Shown: positions 49,147-59,056, counted from the first letter of the stretch. The stretch: DNA of 64,000 bases from Syntrophaceae bacterium (GCA_013177825.1 JABLXX010000001.1:782936-846935); one strand, 5' to 3'. Notes: generated by a model from the sequence alone, not told the origin. Numbers and translations are program-made.

Positions 49147-50778
49147 ATGGACAAGAAAACCATTCTCGCTATTGTCTTATCTGTGCTGGTAGTACTTATC
49201 TATCAGATATTTTTCATGAAACCGCCTGCAAAAACACCGCCGGCGGCGCAGACGGCAACCAGACAGGAAACGCCGGCGGCGGGCAAAACGACGGGAGCCG
49301 CCCCCGCTGCCGTTACAGCCGCGCCGAATGCAACAGCGACCCAGGCCACGGCATCACTGCAGCCGGCTTCCGCTCCGGAAAAGGATGTCCGCGTCGTAAC
49401 CCCCCTCTATACTGCTGTCTTCTCGACCCGGGGAGCTGCGCTCAAGTCATTGAAGCTGAAGGGATACCGCGAGACGATCAAGCAGGACTCGGATCTCATT
49501 GAACTGGTGGACGTGAAGACGGGGATGCCGCGTCCCCTGACGATGACGTTTCCCGAGTCGGATCTGAACGTGCCGGCGGAAAGCCCTTTCGAGGCGAACG
49601 CTGCGTCCCTGGATCTGACGACCGTCCGGGAAAGCCGTTCCCTGACCTTCAGCGTCACCTATCCGGGGGAGATCCGCATCGACAAGACCTTCACGTTTCA
49701 TCCGGAGAAGTATGTCATCGACTTGGAGGTGAAGGCGACCAACCTGTCGGGGCGACCCCTGACCCAGAACGGATCCCTCAACTGGACCCAGTACGTGGAT
49801 CCCAAGACGGAAACGGATAGTTACACACATGTGGGCCCCATCACCATGGCGGACAAGAGCGTGGAGCTCCAGGAGCTCAAGAAGCTCGATACGACCCGCC
49901 TTCTGGGGCCGAACATCGCCTGGACGGGTTTCGAGAGTAAATATTTCATTGCTGCCATGATTCCCCAGAATCCGTCCCTGTCCGCCGTGTCGCTCTCGAA
50001 GGACGGACGGGACATGACAACGGTGAGTCTCCGGGGGCCCAAGAATCTCATCCCTCCCGGACAGGCGGGATACTTTATCTACAACGTGTTTCTAGGTCCC
50101 AAGGATCATGAGCTTTTGAAGGCCCAGGGTGTAGGGCTCGAGGACTCGGTGGATTTCGGCTCCTGGCTCAAGTGGCTGGCCATGCCGCTCCTGTGGGTCC
50201 TGAAGTTCATCTACAAGTACCTGCCCAATTACGGAATTGCCATCATCGTACTGACTCTGATCATCAAACTTATTTTCTGGCCGCTGGGAAACATCAGCTA
50301 CCGGTCCATGAAGGAGATGCAGAAGCTGCAGCCGAAGATGAAGGAGATACAGGAGAAGTTCAAGAACGACCGGCAGCGCCTCAGCCAGGAAACCATGGCC
50401 CTGTACAAGGCCCACAAAATCAACCCCATGAGCGGCTGCCTTCCCATGCTCATCCAGATTCCCGTCTTTTTCGGGCTCTACAAGGCGCTGATGTACGCCA
50501 TCGAACTCAGGCATTCGCCGCTCATCTGGTGGATACAGGACCTCTCGGCGAAGGATCCCTATTACATCACCCCGGTCATCATGGGCGCAACCATGTGGCT
50601 TCAGCAGAAGATGACCCCCTCCACGGGCGATGCCATGCAGCAGAAGATCATGCTGTGGATGCCCGTGATCTTCACGTTCCTGTTTCTGAACTTCCCTTCG
50701 GGTCTGGTCATCTACTGGCTCTTCAACAACATCTTCAGCATCGGCCAGCAGTACTACATCAACAAGAAGGTCGCGTAA
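49147..50778 (+). CDS. yidC: Membrane protein insertase YidC
   Basis: The 543-aa inner-membrane insertase has an N-terminal membrane segment, an Ala/Pro/Thr-rich linker (residues about 25-80), the large periplasmic beta-super-sandwich domain of Gram-negative YidC (about 80-330) and the conserved C-terminal five-helix core (about 345-540). The core includes NISYRSMKEMQKLQPKM and MSGCLPMLIQIPVFFGLY. It inserts and folds membrane proteins alone or with SecYEG. The large periplasmic domain supports a Gram-negative origin. Confidence 0.97.
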   Translation: MDKKTILAIVLSVLVVLIYQIFFMKPPAKTPPAAQTATRQETPAAGKTTGAAPAAVTAAPNATATQATASLQPASAPEKDVRVVTPLYTAVFSTRGAALKSLKLKGYRETIKQDSDLIELVDVKTGMPRPLTMTFPESDLNVPAESPFEANAASLDLTTVRESRSLTFSVTYPGEIRIDKTFTFHPEKYVIDLEVKATNLSGRPLTQNGSLNWTQYVDPKTETDSYTHVGPITMADKSVELQELKKLDTTRLLGPNIAWTGFESKYFIAAMIPQNPSLSAVSLSKDGRDMTTVSLRGPKNLIPPGQAGYFIYNVFLGPKDHELLKAQGVGLEDSVDFGSWLKWLAMPLLWVLKFIYKYLPNYGIAIIVLTLIIKLIFWPLGNISYRSMKEMQKLQPKMKEIQEKFKNDRQRLSQETMALYKAHKINPMSGCLPMLIQIPVFFGLYKALMYAIELRHSPLIWWIQDLSAKDPYYITPVIMGATMWLQQKMTPSTGDAMQQKIMLWMPVIFTFLFLNFPSGLVIYWLFNNIFSIGQQYYINKKVA

Positions 50779-50792
50779 CGAGAGGTGTCCAT

Positions 50793-51653
50793 ATGGAAAC
50801 ACTCGAAATTGAAGCAAAAACCATCGACGAGGCGATCGAGAAGGCCTGCCGGGAATTCGATGTTCCCCGGGAAAAGCTGAACATCGAGATCATCTCCGAG
50901 GGCGTGTCGGGATTTCTGGGATTCGGGCAGAAAAAGGCGAAAATCAGGGCGGGGCTTCTCTCCATTGACCGGGCCCTGGAGGAGGTTTTCCTGGACGAAA
51001 GGCCGGAACGGGCCCGCAGGGACAAGCCGCGAGAGAAGCCCCATGTCCGGGAACCCGAGGTCCCGGTGCCGCCGTTACGGGTGACGGAGGTTGAAAAACC
51101 TGCGATCCGGCCGGCGGCGGATGCCCCCATGGAGCATCAGGATGCCCAGCCGGCGAGGCCTCCTGTTGTCTTCGATGCGGAGTTCGCACAGAAAGCCAGG
51201 GAACTTCTCACGGGAATCCTCGTCCGGATGGACCTGGAGTATCCCGTGACCGTCGAAGAAACGGAAACAGCAATCCGTCTCAACATTCAGGGAGAGTGCA
51301 GCGGCCTTCTCATCGGCAAGCACGGACAGAACCTGGACGCCATCCAGTACATCGTCAACAAGGCCCTCCACAAGGGAAGCAACGGGGGCAAACCCGTCGT
51401 CATCGATATCGAGGCCTACCGGAAGCGGCGGGAGGAGTCCCTCGTCACCCTGGCGGCCAAGCTTGGCGAGAAGGTCAAGAAAACCAGGAAAGCCGTCACG
51501 GTCAGCAACATGAACGCCCATGACCGGCGGATCATTCACCTGGCCCTGCAGAACGACTCGGCCCTGGTGACGAAGAGCCGGGGCGAAGGGGAATACCGCA
51601 AGATCGTCATCATGCCTTCCCGGAAGGGCCGTCCTCTCCGGAACGAGGGCTGA
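50793..51653 (+). CDS. jag: Jag/KhpB RNA-binding protein
   Basis: The 286-aa protein has an N-terminal Jag_N domain (about 1-50, IEAKTIDEAIEKAC, then GFLGFGQKKAKI), a charged Pro-rich linker (about 60-125), a KH domain with LIGKHGQNLDAIQYIVN (about 170-187) and an R3H domain with NAHDRRIIHLAL near the C-terminus. It binds RNA and is encoded beside yidC in many bacteria. The ATG at 50793 follows the yidC stop by 14 bp; the frame is open upstream only through overlap with yidC. Confidence 0.94.
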   Translation: METLEIEAKTIDEAIEKACREFDVPREKLNIEIISEGVSGFLGFGQKKAKIRAGLLSIDRALEEVFLDERPERARRDKPREKPHVREPEVPVPPLRVTEVEKPAIRPAADAPMEHQDAQPARPPVVFDAEFAQKARELLTGILVRMDLEYPVTVEETETAIRLNIQGECSGLLIGKHGQNLDAIQYIVNKALHKGSNGGKPVVIDIEAYRKRREESLVTLAAKLGEKVKKTRKAVTVSNMNAHDRRIIHLALQNDSALVTKSRGEGEYRKIVIMPSRKGRPLRNEG

Positions 51654-51671
51654 ACACCGGACGGAGCCGCC

Positions 51672-53048
51672 GTGTCTGCAACCGACACCATTGTCTCCAT
51701 CGCCACCCCGCCGGGAGCGGGAGCGATCGGCATCATCCGTCTCAGCGGACCTGAGAGTCTGCCCATCGCGAAGAGCTTCTTTCAGCCGTCGAACGCCCGG
51801 GCGCAGTGGAAAAGCCATCACCTGCTGCACGGCCGCGTGCTTTCCCACGCGGGCGATTTCCTCGACGAAGTACTGCTCTGCTGGATGCGCGGGCCCCGTT
51901 CCTGCACAGGCGAAGACGTCGTGGAGATCCATTGTCACGGCGGCCCGGTCATTCTCCAGTCGGTCCTGGCGGAGGTGATTCACGCCGGAGGCCGTCCCGC
52001 GGAGCCCGGCGAGTTCACGAAACGGGCCTTTCTGAACGGCCGCATCGACCTGGCCCAGGCGGAGGCCGTGGCCGACATGATCGCCGCCCGGACCGAAGCA
52101 GCCCTGAAGGTTGCCGCCTCCCAGCTGAAGGGAGAGCTGTCCCGCCGCATTGAATCCCTCCGGAACAGTCTGACGGATGTGCTTGTTTACCTGGAAGCGG
52201 AGATCGATTTCAGCGACGAAGACCTGGAGCCGGTTCAGCCGGAGGCGCTTGCGGAACGCGTGATGGCCATCCGGGACGGGGTCGGGAATCTGCTGGATAC
52301 CTGGAACGAAGGCCGGCTCTACCGGAACGGGGCCTCCGTGGTCATTGCCGGGCGGTCCAACGTCGGCAAGTCCAGCCTCCTCAACCGGCTCCTGGGGGAG
52401 GAGCGGGCCATCGTGACGCCCGCGCCGGGTACGACCCGGGACTTCATCGAGGAATGGATTTCCCTGGAGGGGATCCCGGTGAAGCTGGCCGATACGGCGG
52501 GCGTCCGGGACACGGAAGATCCGGCCGAGACGGAGGGCATCCGGCGGGTATGGGAAAAAATCTCCGCCGCCGACCGGGTGATCGTTCTCCTGGACGGCAG
52601 CGAGCCGCTGACGGAAGAGGACGGGCGGATCGCCCGGGAAGTGGGCAGTCGGAAAGGGTTTCCGGTGATCAACAAGGCGGACCTGACGCCCATGATCGAG
52701 ACGGAGGAAGTGGAGGCGCTCTTTGACGGGCAGGTTCCCCTGTGGATATCGGCAAAACGGGGCGACGGCATCCCGGAGCTGATGAAATCCCTTCACCGTT
52801 TTTTCCTGCAGAGCAGTGGTTCGGGGGAATTCGAGGGACTCCTGTCGAATGCCCGCCATAAGGCCGCCCTGGAGGGCGCCCAGTTTTTTCTCTCCCAGGC
52901 TGCATCCGCTCTTGCGGCGGGATGCTCGCCCGAAGTCGCCGCCTGTGATGTTCAGGATGCGCTGGACCGACTCGGGGACGTGGTGGGAAAGACGACGGTG
53001 GAGCAGGTGCTGGAGCGGATATTTTCCACGTTCTGCATCGGAAAGTAG
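51672..53048 (+). CDS. mnmE: tRNA modification GTPase MnmE
   Basis: The 458-aa protein is the GTPase that, with MnmG, makes 5-carboxymethylaminomethyluridine at tRNA wobble positions. The N-terminal formyl-THF-binding domain starts TIVSIATPPGAGAIGIIRLSG. The inserted G domain has GRSNVGKSSLLN (about 227-238), the DTAG switch in LADTAGVRDTED and an NKAD box. The C-terminal FCIGK motif is intact. The start is GTG at 51672. Confidence 0.97.
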   Translation: MSATDTIVSIATPPGAGAIGIIRLSGPESLPIAKSFFQPSNARAQWKSHHLLHGRVLSHAGDFLDEVLLCWMRGPRSCTGEDVVEIHCHGGPVILQSVLAEVIHAGGRPAEPGEFTKRAFLNGRIDLAQAEAVADMIAARTEAALKVAASQLKGELSRRIESLRNSLTDVLVYLEAEIDFSDEDLEPVQPEALAERVMAIRDGVGNLLDTWNEGRLYRNGASVVIAGRSNVGKSSLLNRLLGEERAIVTPAPGTTRDFIEEWISLEGIPVKLADTAGVRDTEDPAETEGIRRVWEKISAADRVIVLLDGSEPLTEEDGRIAREVGSRKGFPVINKADLTPMIETEEVEALFDGQVPLWISAKRGDGIPELMKSLHRFFLQSSGSGEFEGLLSNARHKAALEGAQFFLSQAASALAAGCSPEVAACDVQDALDRLGDVVGKTTVEQVLERIFSTFCIGK

Positions 53049-53155
53049 GAACGCCCGGGAAGCGGATGCGGAACCGGGCCGGAAGGACGGATCGTCCGCC
53101 TGCAGCCACAGGCGACGGATGGATACGGCAAAAGCGATTGCAAGGAGATCCGGAA

Positions 53156-53512
53156 ATGACAGCAGGGCAGGTGCAGGATCGGGAAGAGGACCACGTTCAT
53201 CTGGAGTTGGATCAGGTATTTGAATTCATCAGCGGCTCCTACTCGCTGGCGGAGGAAGGCCGGTTGCCGTACAAGGGTCGCGAGGTTCTGTACACGGTCG
53301 GGGTTGCTGTGCTTGACCGCTCATGCTGCGGGAGCGGAGGATGCCGCTTCCTGAGCGTACCCGGTTATCTTCTCCGTTGGCAGTACCGGACCGGCGAGGC
53401 CGGCCGACCGGTGAGCCGGGTCGAACCGATCCTGGACGAGAGCGAGCGGACGGAGGTCCGGAGGCTCCTGGAACGGGCCTTTCCCCATTCACAGGTGAAC
53501 TTCCTTCCCTGA
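53156..53512 (+). CDS. Conserved hypothetical protein with CCGSGGC motif
   Basis: The 118-aa soluble protein has no signal peptide and shows DRSCCGSGGCRFLSVPGY near residue 55, a possible metal-binding cysteine group. No family is recognised with confidence. CAAGGAGATCCGGAA upstream gives a good ribosome site for the ATG at 53156; a longer start at 53066 was rejected. It follows mnmE by about 107 bp and may be part of its transcript. Confidence 0.7.
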   Translation: MTAGQVQDREEDHVHLELDQVFEFISGSYSLAEEGRLPYKGREVLYTVGVAVLDRSCCGSGGCRFLSVPGYLLRWQYRTGEAGRPVSRVEPILDESERTEVRRLLERAFPHSQVNFLP

Positions 53513-53683
53513 CGACGGATGCGCTTCCAAGCGTTACGTTCCATAAGGAACAGGCAGGCGTGCGAGGCAAGGGCAGAGATTTTCGGAAACCGTCATGATC
53601 GCGGCGGGATGCCGGAGAAGGCGGCCAGGGTGTTCCGGCCGGACGGGCGCCTTGAAATAAACGGCGGGGGTATGCTAGGGTCC

Positions 53684-54526
53684 ATGACCACGATCAAAGA
53701 GGAAAAAAGATTGGAGTCCCTTCAAGACACGGCGCGAAACCTGCGCATCCGAATCCTGCGTATGCTCCATGAGTCGAAATCGGGGCACACGGGTGGTTCC
53801 CTTTCCGCGGCGGACATCATCACCGCCCTGTACTTCCAGGTTATGAGACACCGTCCGGAAGATCCGCACTGGGAAGGGCGGGACCGCTTCGTCCTTTCCA
53901 AGGGCCATGCCGCGCCGGCGCTCTACGCCGCCCTCGCCCTGTCGGGCTACTTCGAGGAAGGCCTCCTTGGCACCCTCCGCAAGGTTCACAGCTGCCTCCA
54001 GGGACACCCGAATGCCCGCTGCACCCCCGGTGTGGACGCCACCTCCGGCTCCCTGGGGCAGGGGCTGTCGGTGGCCAACGGCATCGCCCTGGGGCTGCGC
54101 CTCGATGGGAACGAGGCTTCCGTGTACGCACTCTTGGGGGATGGCGAGGTGCAGGAGGGACAGGTCTGGGAAGCCGCCATGACGGCGGCGCACCGCCGGC
54201 TCGGGAAGGTGCTGGCGATCGTCGACAACAACGGGCTGCAGATCGACGGCTTTGTCAAGGACGTGAAAGGGATCGAGCCACTGGCCGACAAGTGGCGGTC
54301 CTTCGGATGGGATGTCCGGGTCGTGGACGGCCACGATTTCGGTTCCCTGCTCCCGGCCCTTGAATCGGTGAAGGGAAAACCCCTCGTGGACACTCCAACC
54401 ATGGTGATTGCGCGGACCGTGAAGGGCAAGGGAGTCTCCATTTTCGAGAATCAGGCAAAATACCACGGCGTGGCGCCCTCGGACGACGAGCTGTCGAGGG
54501 CGCTGCAGGAACTGGGGGCGGCATGA
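53684..54526 (+). CDS. Transketolase, N-terminal (TPP-binding) subunit
   Basis: The 280-aa protein is the thiamin-pyrophosphate-binding half of a split transketolase. Signatures are ESKSGHTGGSLSAADI, DRFVLSKGHAAPALYA, SGSLGQGLSVANG and the TPP motif GDGEVQEGQVWEA with IVDNNGLQ. It should move two-carbon units between sugar phosphates in non-oxidative pentose metabolism. Its stop overlaps the C-terminal subunit start (ATGA). The ATG at 53684 was chosen by family N-terminus; an ATG 12 bp upstream is possible. Confidence 0.93.
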   Translation: MTTIKEEKRLESLQDTARNLRIRILRMLHESKSGHTGGSLSAADIITALYFQVMRHRPEDPHWEGRDRFVLSKGHAAPALYAALALSGYFEEGLLGTLRKVHSCLQGHPNARCTPGVDATSGSLGQGLSVANGIALGLRLDGNEASVYALLGDGEVQEGQVWEAAMTAAHRRLGKVLAIVDNNGLQIDGFVKDVKGIEPLADKWRSFGWDVRVVDGHDFGSLLPALESVKGKPLVDTPTMVIARTVKGKGVSIFENQAKYHGVAPSDDELSRALQELGAA

Positions 54527-55464
54527 CGGAAACCCTGGGCATACGGGAAGCATACGGCGAGGCCCTGGTGGAGCTGGGGCGGGAGAACCGGGATATCGTT
54601 GTCCTGGACGCGGATCTTTCCGGATCCACCATGACGAAGCTTTTCGCCCGGGACTACCCGGAGCGTTTCTTCGACATGGGGGTGGCCGAGCAGGACATGG
54701 TGGGTACCGCCGCGGGGCTCGCCCTGGCGGGGAAGACTGCCTTTGCCAGCACCTTCGCCGTCTTCGCCACCGGCCGAGCCTGGGAACAGATCCGCCAAGC
54801 CGTTGCATATCCGCAGCTCAACGTCAAGATCGTGGCGAGCCACGGCGGCGTCTCCGTCGGGGAGGACGGGGCGAGCCACCAGATGACGGAAGACCTGGCC
54901 CTCATGCGGGCCATGCCGAACATGCGGGTGATCGTGCCCGCCGACGCTCATGAGACCAGAGCGATCATCCGGGTCGTCGCCGAGACCCCGGGGCCGTTCT
55001 ACGTGCGTACCTCCAGGATGAAGTTCCCCGTGATCTACAAGCCCGATGTATCCTTCCGGATCGGCCGGGGGGACGTGCTCCGTCCCGGGTCGGACGTGTC
55101 GATCATTGCCTGCGGATACATGGTGCATCAGGCCCTCCAGGCGGCGGAATCGCTCCAGGCCGGGGGAATATCCGCCCGGGTGGTGAACATGCCGACCCTC
55201 AAGCCCATCGACGAAGGGCTGATCCTGGCCTGCGCCCGGGAGACGAAGGGCATCGTCACCGCCGAGGAGCATTCCATCATCGGCGGCCTGGGCAGCGCCG
55301 TCTGCGAGGTCCTGGCCGAAAACCGTCCTGCACCCGTCCGGCGCGTGGGAGTGCGGGACCAGTTCTGCTCCTCCGGCACGGCGGCAGATCTGTTCAAGGA
55401 ATATGGACTGACGGCCGAGGATATTGCCCGGACCGCGGAAGAAATGCTCCGGACCTCGCCCTGA
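54523..55464 (+). CDS. Transketolase, C-terminal subunit
   Basis: The 313-aa protein is the other half of the split transketolase, containing the pyrimidine-binding domain with the catalytic Glu in DMGVAEQDMVGTAAG (about residue 55), FASTFAVFATGRAWEQIR, and a C-terminal transketolase domain with IIACGYMVHQAL and EEHSIIGGLGSAV. Split transketolases of this size are usual in anaerobes and archaea. It forms a heterotetramer with the preceding subunit. Confidence 0.93.
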   Translation: MTETLGIREAYGEALVELGRENRDIVVLDADLSGSTMTKLFARDYPERFFDMGVAEQDMVGTAAGLALAGKTAFASTFAVFATGRAWEQIRQAVAYPQLNVKIVASHGGVSVGEDGASHQMTEDLALMRAMPNMRVIVPADAHETRAIIRVVAETPGPFYVRTSRMKFPVIYKPDVSFRIGRGDVLRPGSDVSIIACGYMVHQALQAAESLQAGGISARVVNMPTLKPIDEGLILACARETKGIVTAEEHSIIGGLGSAVCEVLAENRPAPVRRVGVRDQFCSSGTAADLFKEYGLTAEDIARTAEEMLRTSP

Positions 55465-55567
55465 TTCCCGGCTCCCATTTTCCGAATGCCGGCCTCGGCC
55501 GGTAAGAATCCCCTTGATTCTCCCCTTCCGTTGTGGGAAATTCGCGCCTGATTCTGAGGGGGCTCTT

Positions 55568-56656
55568 ATGATAAACATCCATCCTTTCCTGATCGGCCGG
55601 CGACGCGTTGCCGGGATCATCTTTGCAACCATCCTCTTGTTTTCCCTCTGTCTTGCCCTGTCCGGCTGCGCTACCAAGGTCCGGGTGAACATGCTGCAGC
55701 CTGCCGAGTTTCATCAGGCATCGCTGACCAAGTCGGTGGCCGTTGTCCCATTCAGCGGACCCAACGGCGCCGACTTCGCCGCCGAGATCGAGGGGGTCCT
55801 GGCCAGCATCAACATCGACGACCGGCCCTATTTTTCCCTGGTAGACCGTCAGTCCCTCGACCGGATCATCAGCGAACAGAAATTTTCCCAGAGCGGGCTC
55901 GTGGATCCGAATACGGCCGCCCGGTTGGGCCGGATGGTGGGAGCCCAGGGAATCTACACGGGTGCCGTGACGGCCTCGGAGGTGAAGGACCATCGCTACA
56001 CGGAGCAGCGACGGGAGTGCATCAAGTACGAGGAGCAAAAGAAGGACGCCAAGTGGTATGAAGCAGCCAAATGTCTCAAGTATCGAGATTATACGGTCCG
56101 CTGTCTGAAACGGGATGCGGTCTTTTCCGTCACACCCAAGCTCATCGACGTATCGACGGGCCGTGTCCTCTATTCCCGGAACCTGGGCGATTCGGCCAGT
56201 TCCTCCGGCTGCGACGATAGATCGCCCGCCGTGGGTCGGGAGGAACTCCTGGAGAAAGTGAAGGGAACGACAAAGGCCAGGTTCCGCAAGGATGTGGCCC
56301 CCTTCTATGTGACGGTGGAGATCGGGCTCATGGATACGACCGACGGGATCCCCACCGCGGAGCCCAAGGACGCCCTGAAGAGGGGGATCGAGTACGCAGA
56401 CCGGGGCAGACTCGACGCGGCCTGCGAGCTTTGGGGCTCCGCGCGGATCCAGGCCCCCGCCTCGCCGGCCCTGCTGTATAACCTTGGTGTCTGCGCAGAG
56501 AGCCGAGGCGACGCCGAGGCCGCCCTGTCCCTCTACCGTCAGGCCGACAAGCTTTTGGGAAAGCCCGATGACGACATCACGGCGGCCCTGAACCGAGTGT
56601 CCGCGGTGATCAAGAACCGCAAGAAACTGGAGCAGCAGCTGCGTCCGCAGGGTTGA
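55568..56656 (+). CDS. CsgG-like lipoprotein with TPR-like C-terminus
   Basis: The 362-aa protein has a lipoprotein signal (LALSGC, Cys at about residue 35). Residues about 55-140 show VAVVPFSGPNG, FSLVDRQSLDRIISEQKF and LVDPNTAARLGRMVGAQG, the layout of CsgG-type domains. The C-terminal 90 residues have a TPR-like repeat (YNLGVCAESRGDAEAALSLY). A YEEQKK...Cys-rich insertion lies in the middle. It should sit at the outer membrane facing the periplasm. GAGGGGG precedes the ATG. It starts a three-gene group with a FlgT-like protein and a second CsgG-like lipoprotein. Confidence 0.8.
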   Translation: MINIHPFLIGRRRVAGIIFATILLFSLCLALSGCATKVRVNMLQPAEFHQASLTKSVAVVPFSGPNGADFAAEIEGVLASINIDDRPYFSLVDRQSLDRIISEQKFSQSGLVDPNTAARLGRMVGAQGIYTGAVTASEVKDHRYTEQRRECIKYEEQKKDAKWYEAAKCLKYRDYTVRCLKRDAVFSVTPKLIDVSTGRVLYSRNLGDSASSSGCDDRSPAVGREELLEKVKGTTKARFRKDVAPFYVTVEIGLMDTTDGIPTAEPKDALKRGIEYADRGRLDAACELWGSARIQAPASPALLYNLGVCAESRGDAEAALSLYRQADKLLGKPDDDITAALNRVSAVIKNRKKLEQQLRPQG

Positions 56657-56688
56657 GCCGGTCCGTTTAAGAGAGGAGGGAGGCACGT

Positions 56689-57834
56689 ATGCGCAGGGTT
56701 TTTGGGTGGATGATCGGTTTGTGGATCCTGTTGGCGGTACCGGGCATGAACGTTGAGGCGGCCGCCCAGCAGAAATGCGTCCATGCCGACGGGGAAGCGG
56801 TTGTCATCAATAACGACCAGCCCTCGGCCCGGCTGGAGGCCATTGCACGCGCCAAATGGGCCGCCATTGAGAAAACCGTCGGCATCGACGTCAAGGCATC
56901 GAGTTTCGTGTCCAACTTCACCCTGGTAGAAGACGTCATGAAGACGAAGGTCGGCGGTTCCGTCAAGAGCTTCAAGGTTCTCGGGCAGAATCGCCAGGGC
57001 GAGACCCTGACGGTCACCATCAATGCCTGTATCGAACCGGCAAAGGCCCAGGATGCCATCTCGTCCGAACTGGCCCTGAACAACGGCATCGCCCTGTTCA
57101 TTCCGGCCCGGAAGCCCTCCGCCTCGGGCGGGGATCAGTTCGAGGAGACCAACATCCTGTCGGAGAAGCTCATCGGAAAGCTGACGGACCAGAACTTCAA
57201 GGTCATCGACGCGGCGCCTTCCGTTCCGTCCGATGCCGTGGCCATCGAAAGAATGGCGAGAAGCGGCAGCACCATGGCCGTCCGGAGCATGCTCTACAAA
57301 TATCTTTCCAACGTCGTCATCGTCGGGAAGATCGATTACACGATCTCGACGAAGAAGGGAGAGGATATCGGCTACGGCCTGTCCATGCCATTCAACAACG
57401 TGACGGTGCGCCTTACCTATCGGATGCTGGCGAAGAACAACAGGACGGGGAACATGGAGGTCCTGACGGCCGACGCCGTCTCCGGCAGGGGGCTGGCGAA
57501 CAACGTCGAAGACGCCGCCGCCCGCGGTATGGAGGACCTGGTGGAGAAGCTGTCTCCGAAGGTGCTCGATACGGCGTTCAAGTTCATCCGGGGAAACGTC
57601 AGGAAAGTCCGCGTGAAGGTGAACGGCGTCAAGGACCTGGACACGAACATCGAAGTGAAGGGGGCCCTCCAGAACACCGTGTGGGTGACCGATGTCGAGG
57701 AAAATGAAATGGGCGAGTTCACTGTAAGCTACCCGGAGAATTCCCTGTATCTGGCCAACAGCCTCCGTCAGAAAGGGGATTTCACCCTCGTGAACTTTAC
57801 TCCCTATTCGCTCACCTTCAACTACCATCGCTGA
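56689..57834 (+). CDS. FlgT-like (LPP20-type) exported protein
   Basis: The 381-aa protein has a signal peptide (about residues 1-27). Its N-terminal domain (about 45-115; ARLEAIARAKWAAIEKTVG and a KVLGQNRQGETLTVTI segment) matches the pattern of flagellar assembly protein T N-terminal or LPP20-like domains. The middle has a CsgG-like segment (LSEKLIGKLTDQNFKVIDAAP). It is periplasmic or outer-membrane associated. GGAGGGAGG upstream is a strong ribosome site. No flagellar genes are near, so a flagellar role is unlikely; it probably acts with its two neighbours. Confidence 0.75.
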   Translation: MRRVFGWMIGLWILLAVPGMNVEAAAQQKCVHADGEAVVINNDQPSARLEAIARAKWAAIEKTVGIDVKASSFVSNFTLVEDVMKTKVGGSVKSFKVLGQNRQGETLTVTINACIEPAKAQDAISSELALNNGIALFIPARKPSASGGDQFEETNILSEKLIGKLTDQNFKVIDAAPSVPSDAVAIERMARSGSTMAVRSMLYKYLSNVVIVGKIDYTISTKKGEDIGYGLSMPFNNVTVRLTYRMLAKNNRTGNMEVLTADAVSGRGLANNVEDAAARGMEDLVEKLSPKVLDTAFKFIRGNVRKVRVKVNGVKDLDTNIEVKGALQNTVWVTDVEENEMGEFTVSYPENSLYLANSLRQKGDFTLVNFTPYSLTFNYHR

Positions 57835-57844
57835 AGAGGGCCTC

Positions 57845-59056
57845 ATGTACCGGAGAGCATGGAAAATTCTGTCCCTGGCGATTCTTCTGGCCGGCTGCGT
57901 CGCGGGGGGGACGGCGGTGCAGATCGATTCCGCCGCGTTCCTTCCCGACCAGGGATCCAAGGAGATTGTGCCAAACGTCTGCAGGTCTCTCTATGACACG
58001 GCCTCCACGCGTGTAGCCATCGCCCCCTTTTCGAACAATACGACATTTGACTATGCGAAAGAGGTTCAGGTCAACGTGTCTGGAGCGTCGGAACGACAGG
58101 TCCGGGGCGCCGCCGCCGGCAGGGCGACACGGCGCGGAGCCGGCGTCGTCTGGGGGACCGATGAGCGTCGTCGGTTTCAACAGGACACCCGGATGACCCA
58201 GCAGGAGATGAACTCGAAACTGAGCGAGTCTCTGGAAGACGCCGTCCTGGACCAGATCAGGGGAATCCCGGGAATCCGCGTTTACGCCCGGAAGGAACTG
58301 AGCAAGGTTTTCGATGAAATGAAACTCCAGCAGTCGGGTATGGTGGATCAGGCCACGGCGGTCCAGCTCGGGAAACTGGCCGGGGCCAGGTTCATTGTCA
58401 CCGGGTCCTTCAACAACATCGCTCTCTCTTATCGGAGTACCGAGTCCATCCAGAAGGGTGGCCGCGACATCGGTCGGCGGGCCGCGGACCAGCGCAAGGG
58501 AGACGACGCACTCTGGGCGGCCCTGGCGGGTCATGCCGTGGCGGCGGTTGCCGAAGCCGCCGAAGGCTGGACGGTCGAGGCGGAAGTCCTGGTTCGCGTT
58601 CTTGATGTGGAAAGTGGAGAGGTGATCTTTTCCAAGCGGTTCGCCGGCAAGGAGGGCCTGGGAAAGATTCCGTATCCGGGCTTTGCCGAGGTCGTCGGCG
58701 GAGTCAAGAAGGCGGGGACGAAGAACCTGGAGGACCTGAGGCCGGCCCTCTCCAGGCAATTCTCCGCCCGCGGCTACATTTTCCAGACGAAGACCAGCCC
58801 CGACGGGAAGCAGCGCATCGCTCTCGTCAACCTGGGAAGCAAGGCGGGCGTGACGGAGAGTACACAGCTGTCCGTCTATGCCTTCGCGGAAGTGGAGGAC
58901 CCCATCAGCGGCCAGAAGACCTGCGACCAGTCCCGGCTGCCGGTGGTCCTGAAAATGACGGACCAGATCCAGCCGGACAAGGCCTGGGTCAGGATCGAGG
59001 GGGAACCGGACTGCGTAAAGCGGGTGAAGGCCGGGCAGTTCGTGCAGACGCGGTGA
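57845..59056 (+). CDS. CsgG-like lipoprotein, second copy
   Basis: The 403-aa protein has a lipoprotein signal (ILLAGC, Cys at about residue 18). A TRVAIAPFSNNTTF strand leads, after a basic insertion of about 45 residues, into IRVYARKELSKVFDEM and VDQATAVQLGKLAGARFIVTGSF, the CsgG-domain pattern also seen in the first gene of this group. The C-terminal third is beta-rich with ALVNLGSKAGVTESTQLSVY. It lies 10 bp after the FlgT-like gene. The group may form an envelope complex of unknown purpose. Confidence 0.78.
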   Translation: MYRRAWKILSLAILLAGCVAGGTAVQIDSAAFLPDQGSKEIVPNVCRSLYDTASTRVAIAPFSNNTTFDYAKEVQVNVSGASERQVRGAAAGRATRRGAGVVWGTDERRRFQQDTRMTQQEMNSKLSESLEDAVLDQIRGIPGIRVYARKELSKVFDEMKLQQSGMVDQATAVQLGKLAGARFIVTGSFNNIALSYRSTESIQKGGRDIGRRAADQRKGDDALWAALAGHAVAAVAEAAEGWTVEAEVLVRVLDVESGEVIFSKRFAGKEGLGKIPYPGFAEVVGGVKKAGTKNLEDLRPALSRQFSARGYIFQTKTSPDGKQRIALVNLGSKAGVTESTQLSVYAFAEVEDPISGQKTCDQSRLPVVLKMTDQIQPDKAWVRIEGEPDCVKRVKAGQFVQTR

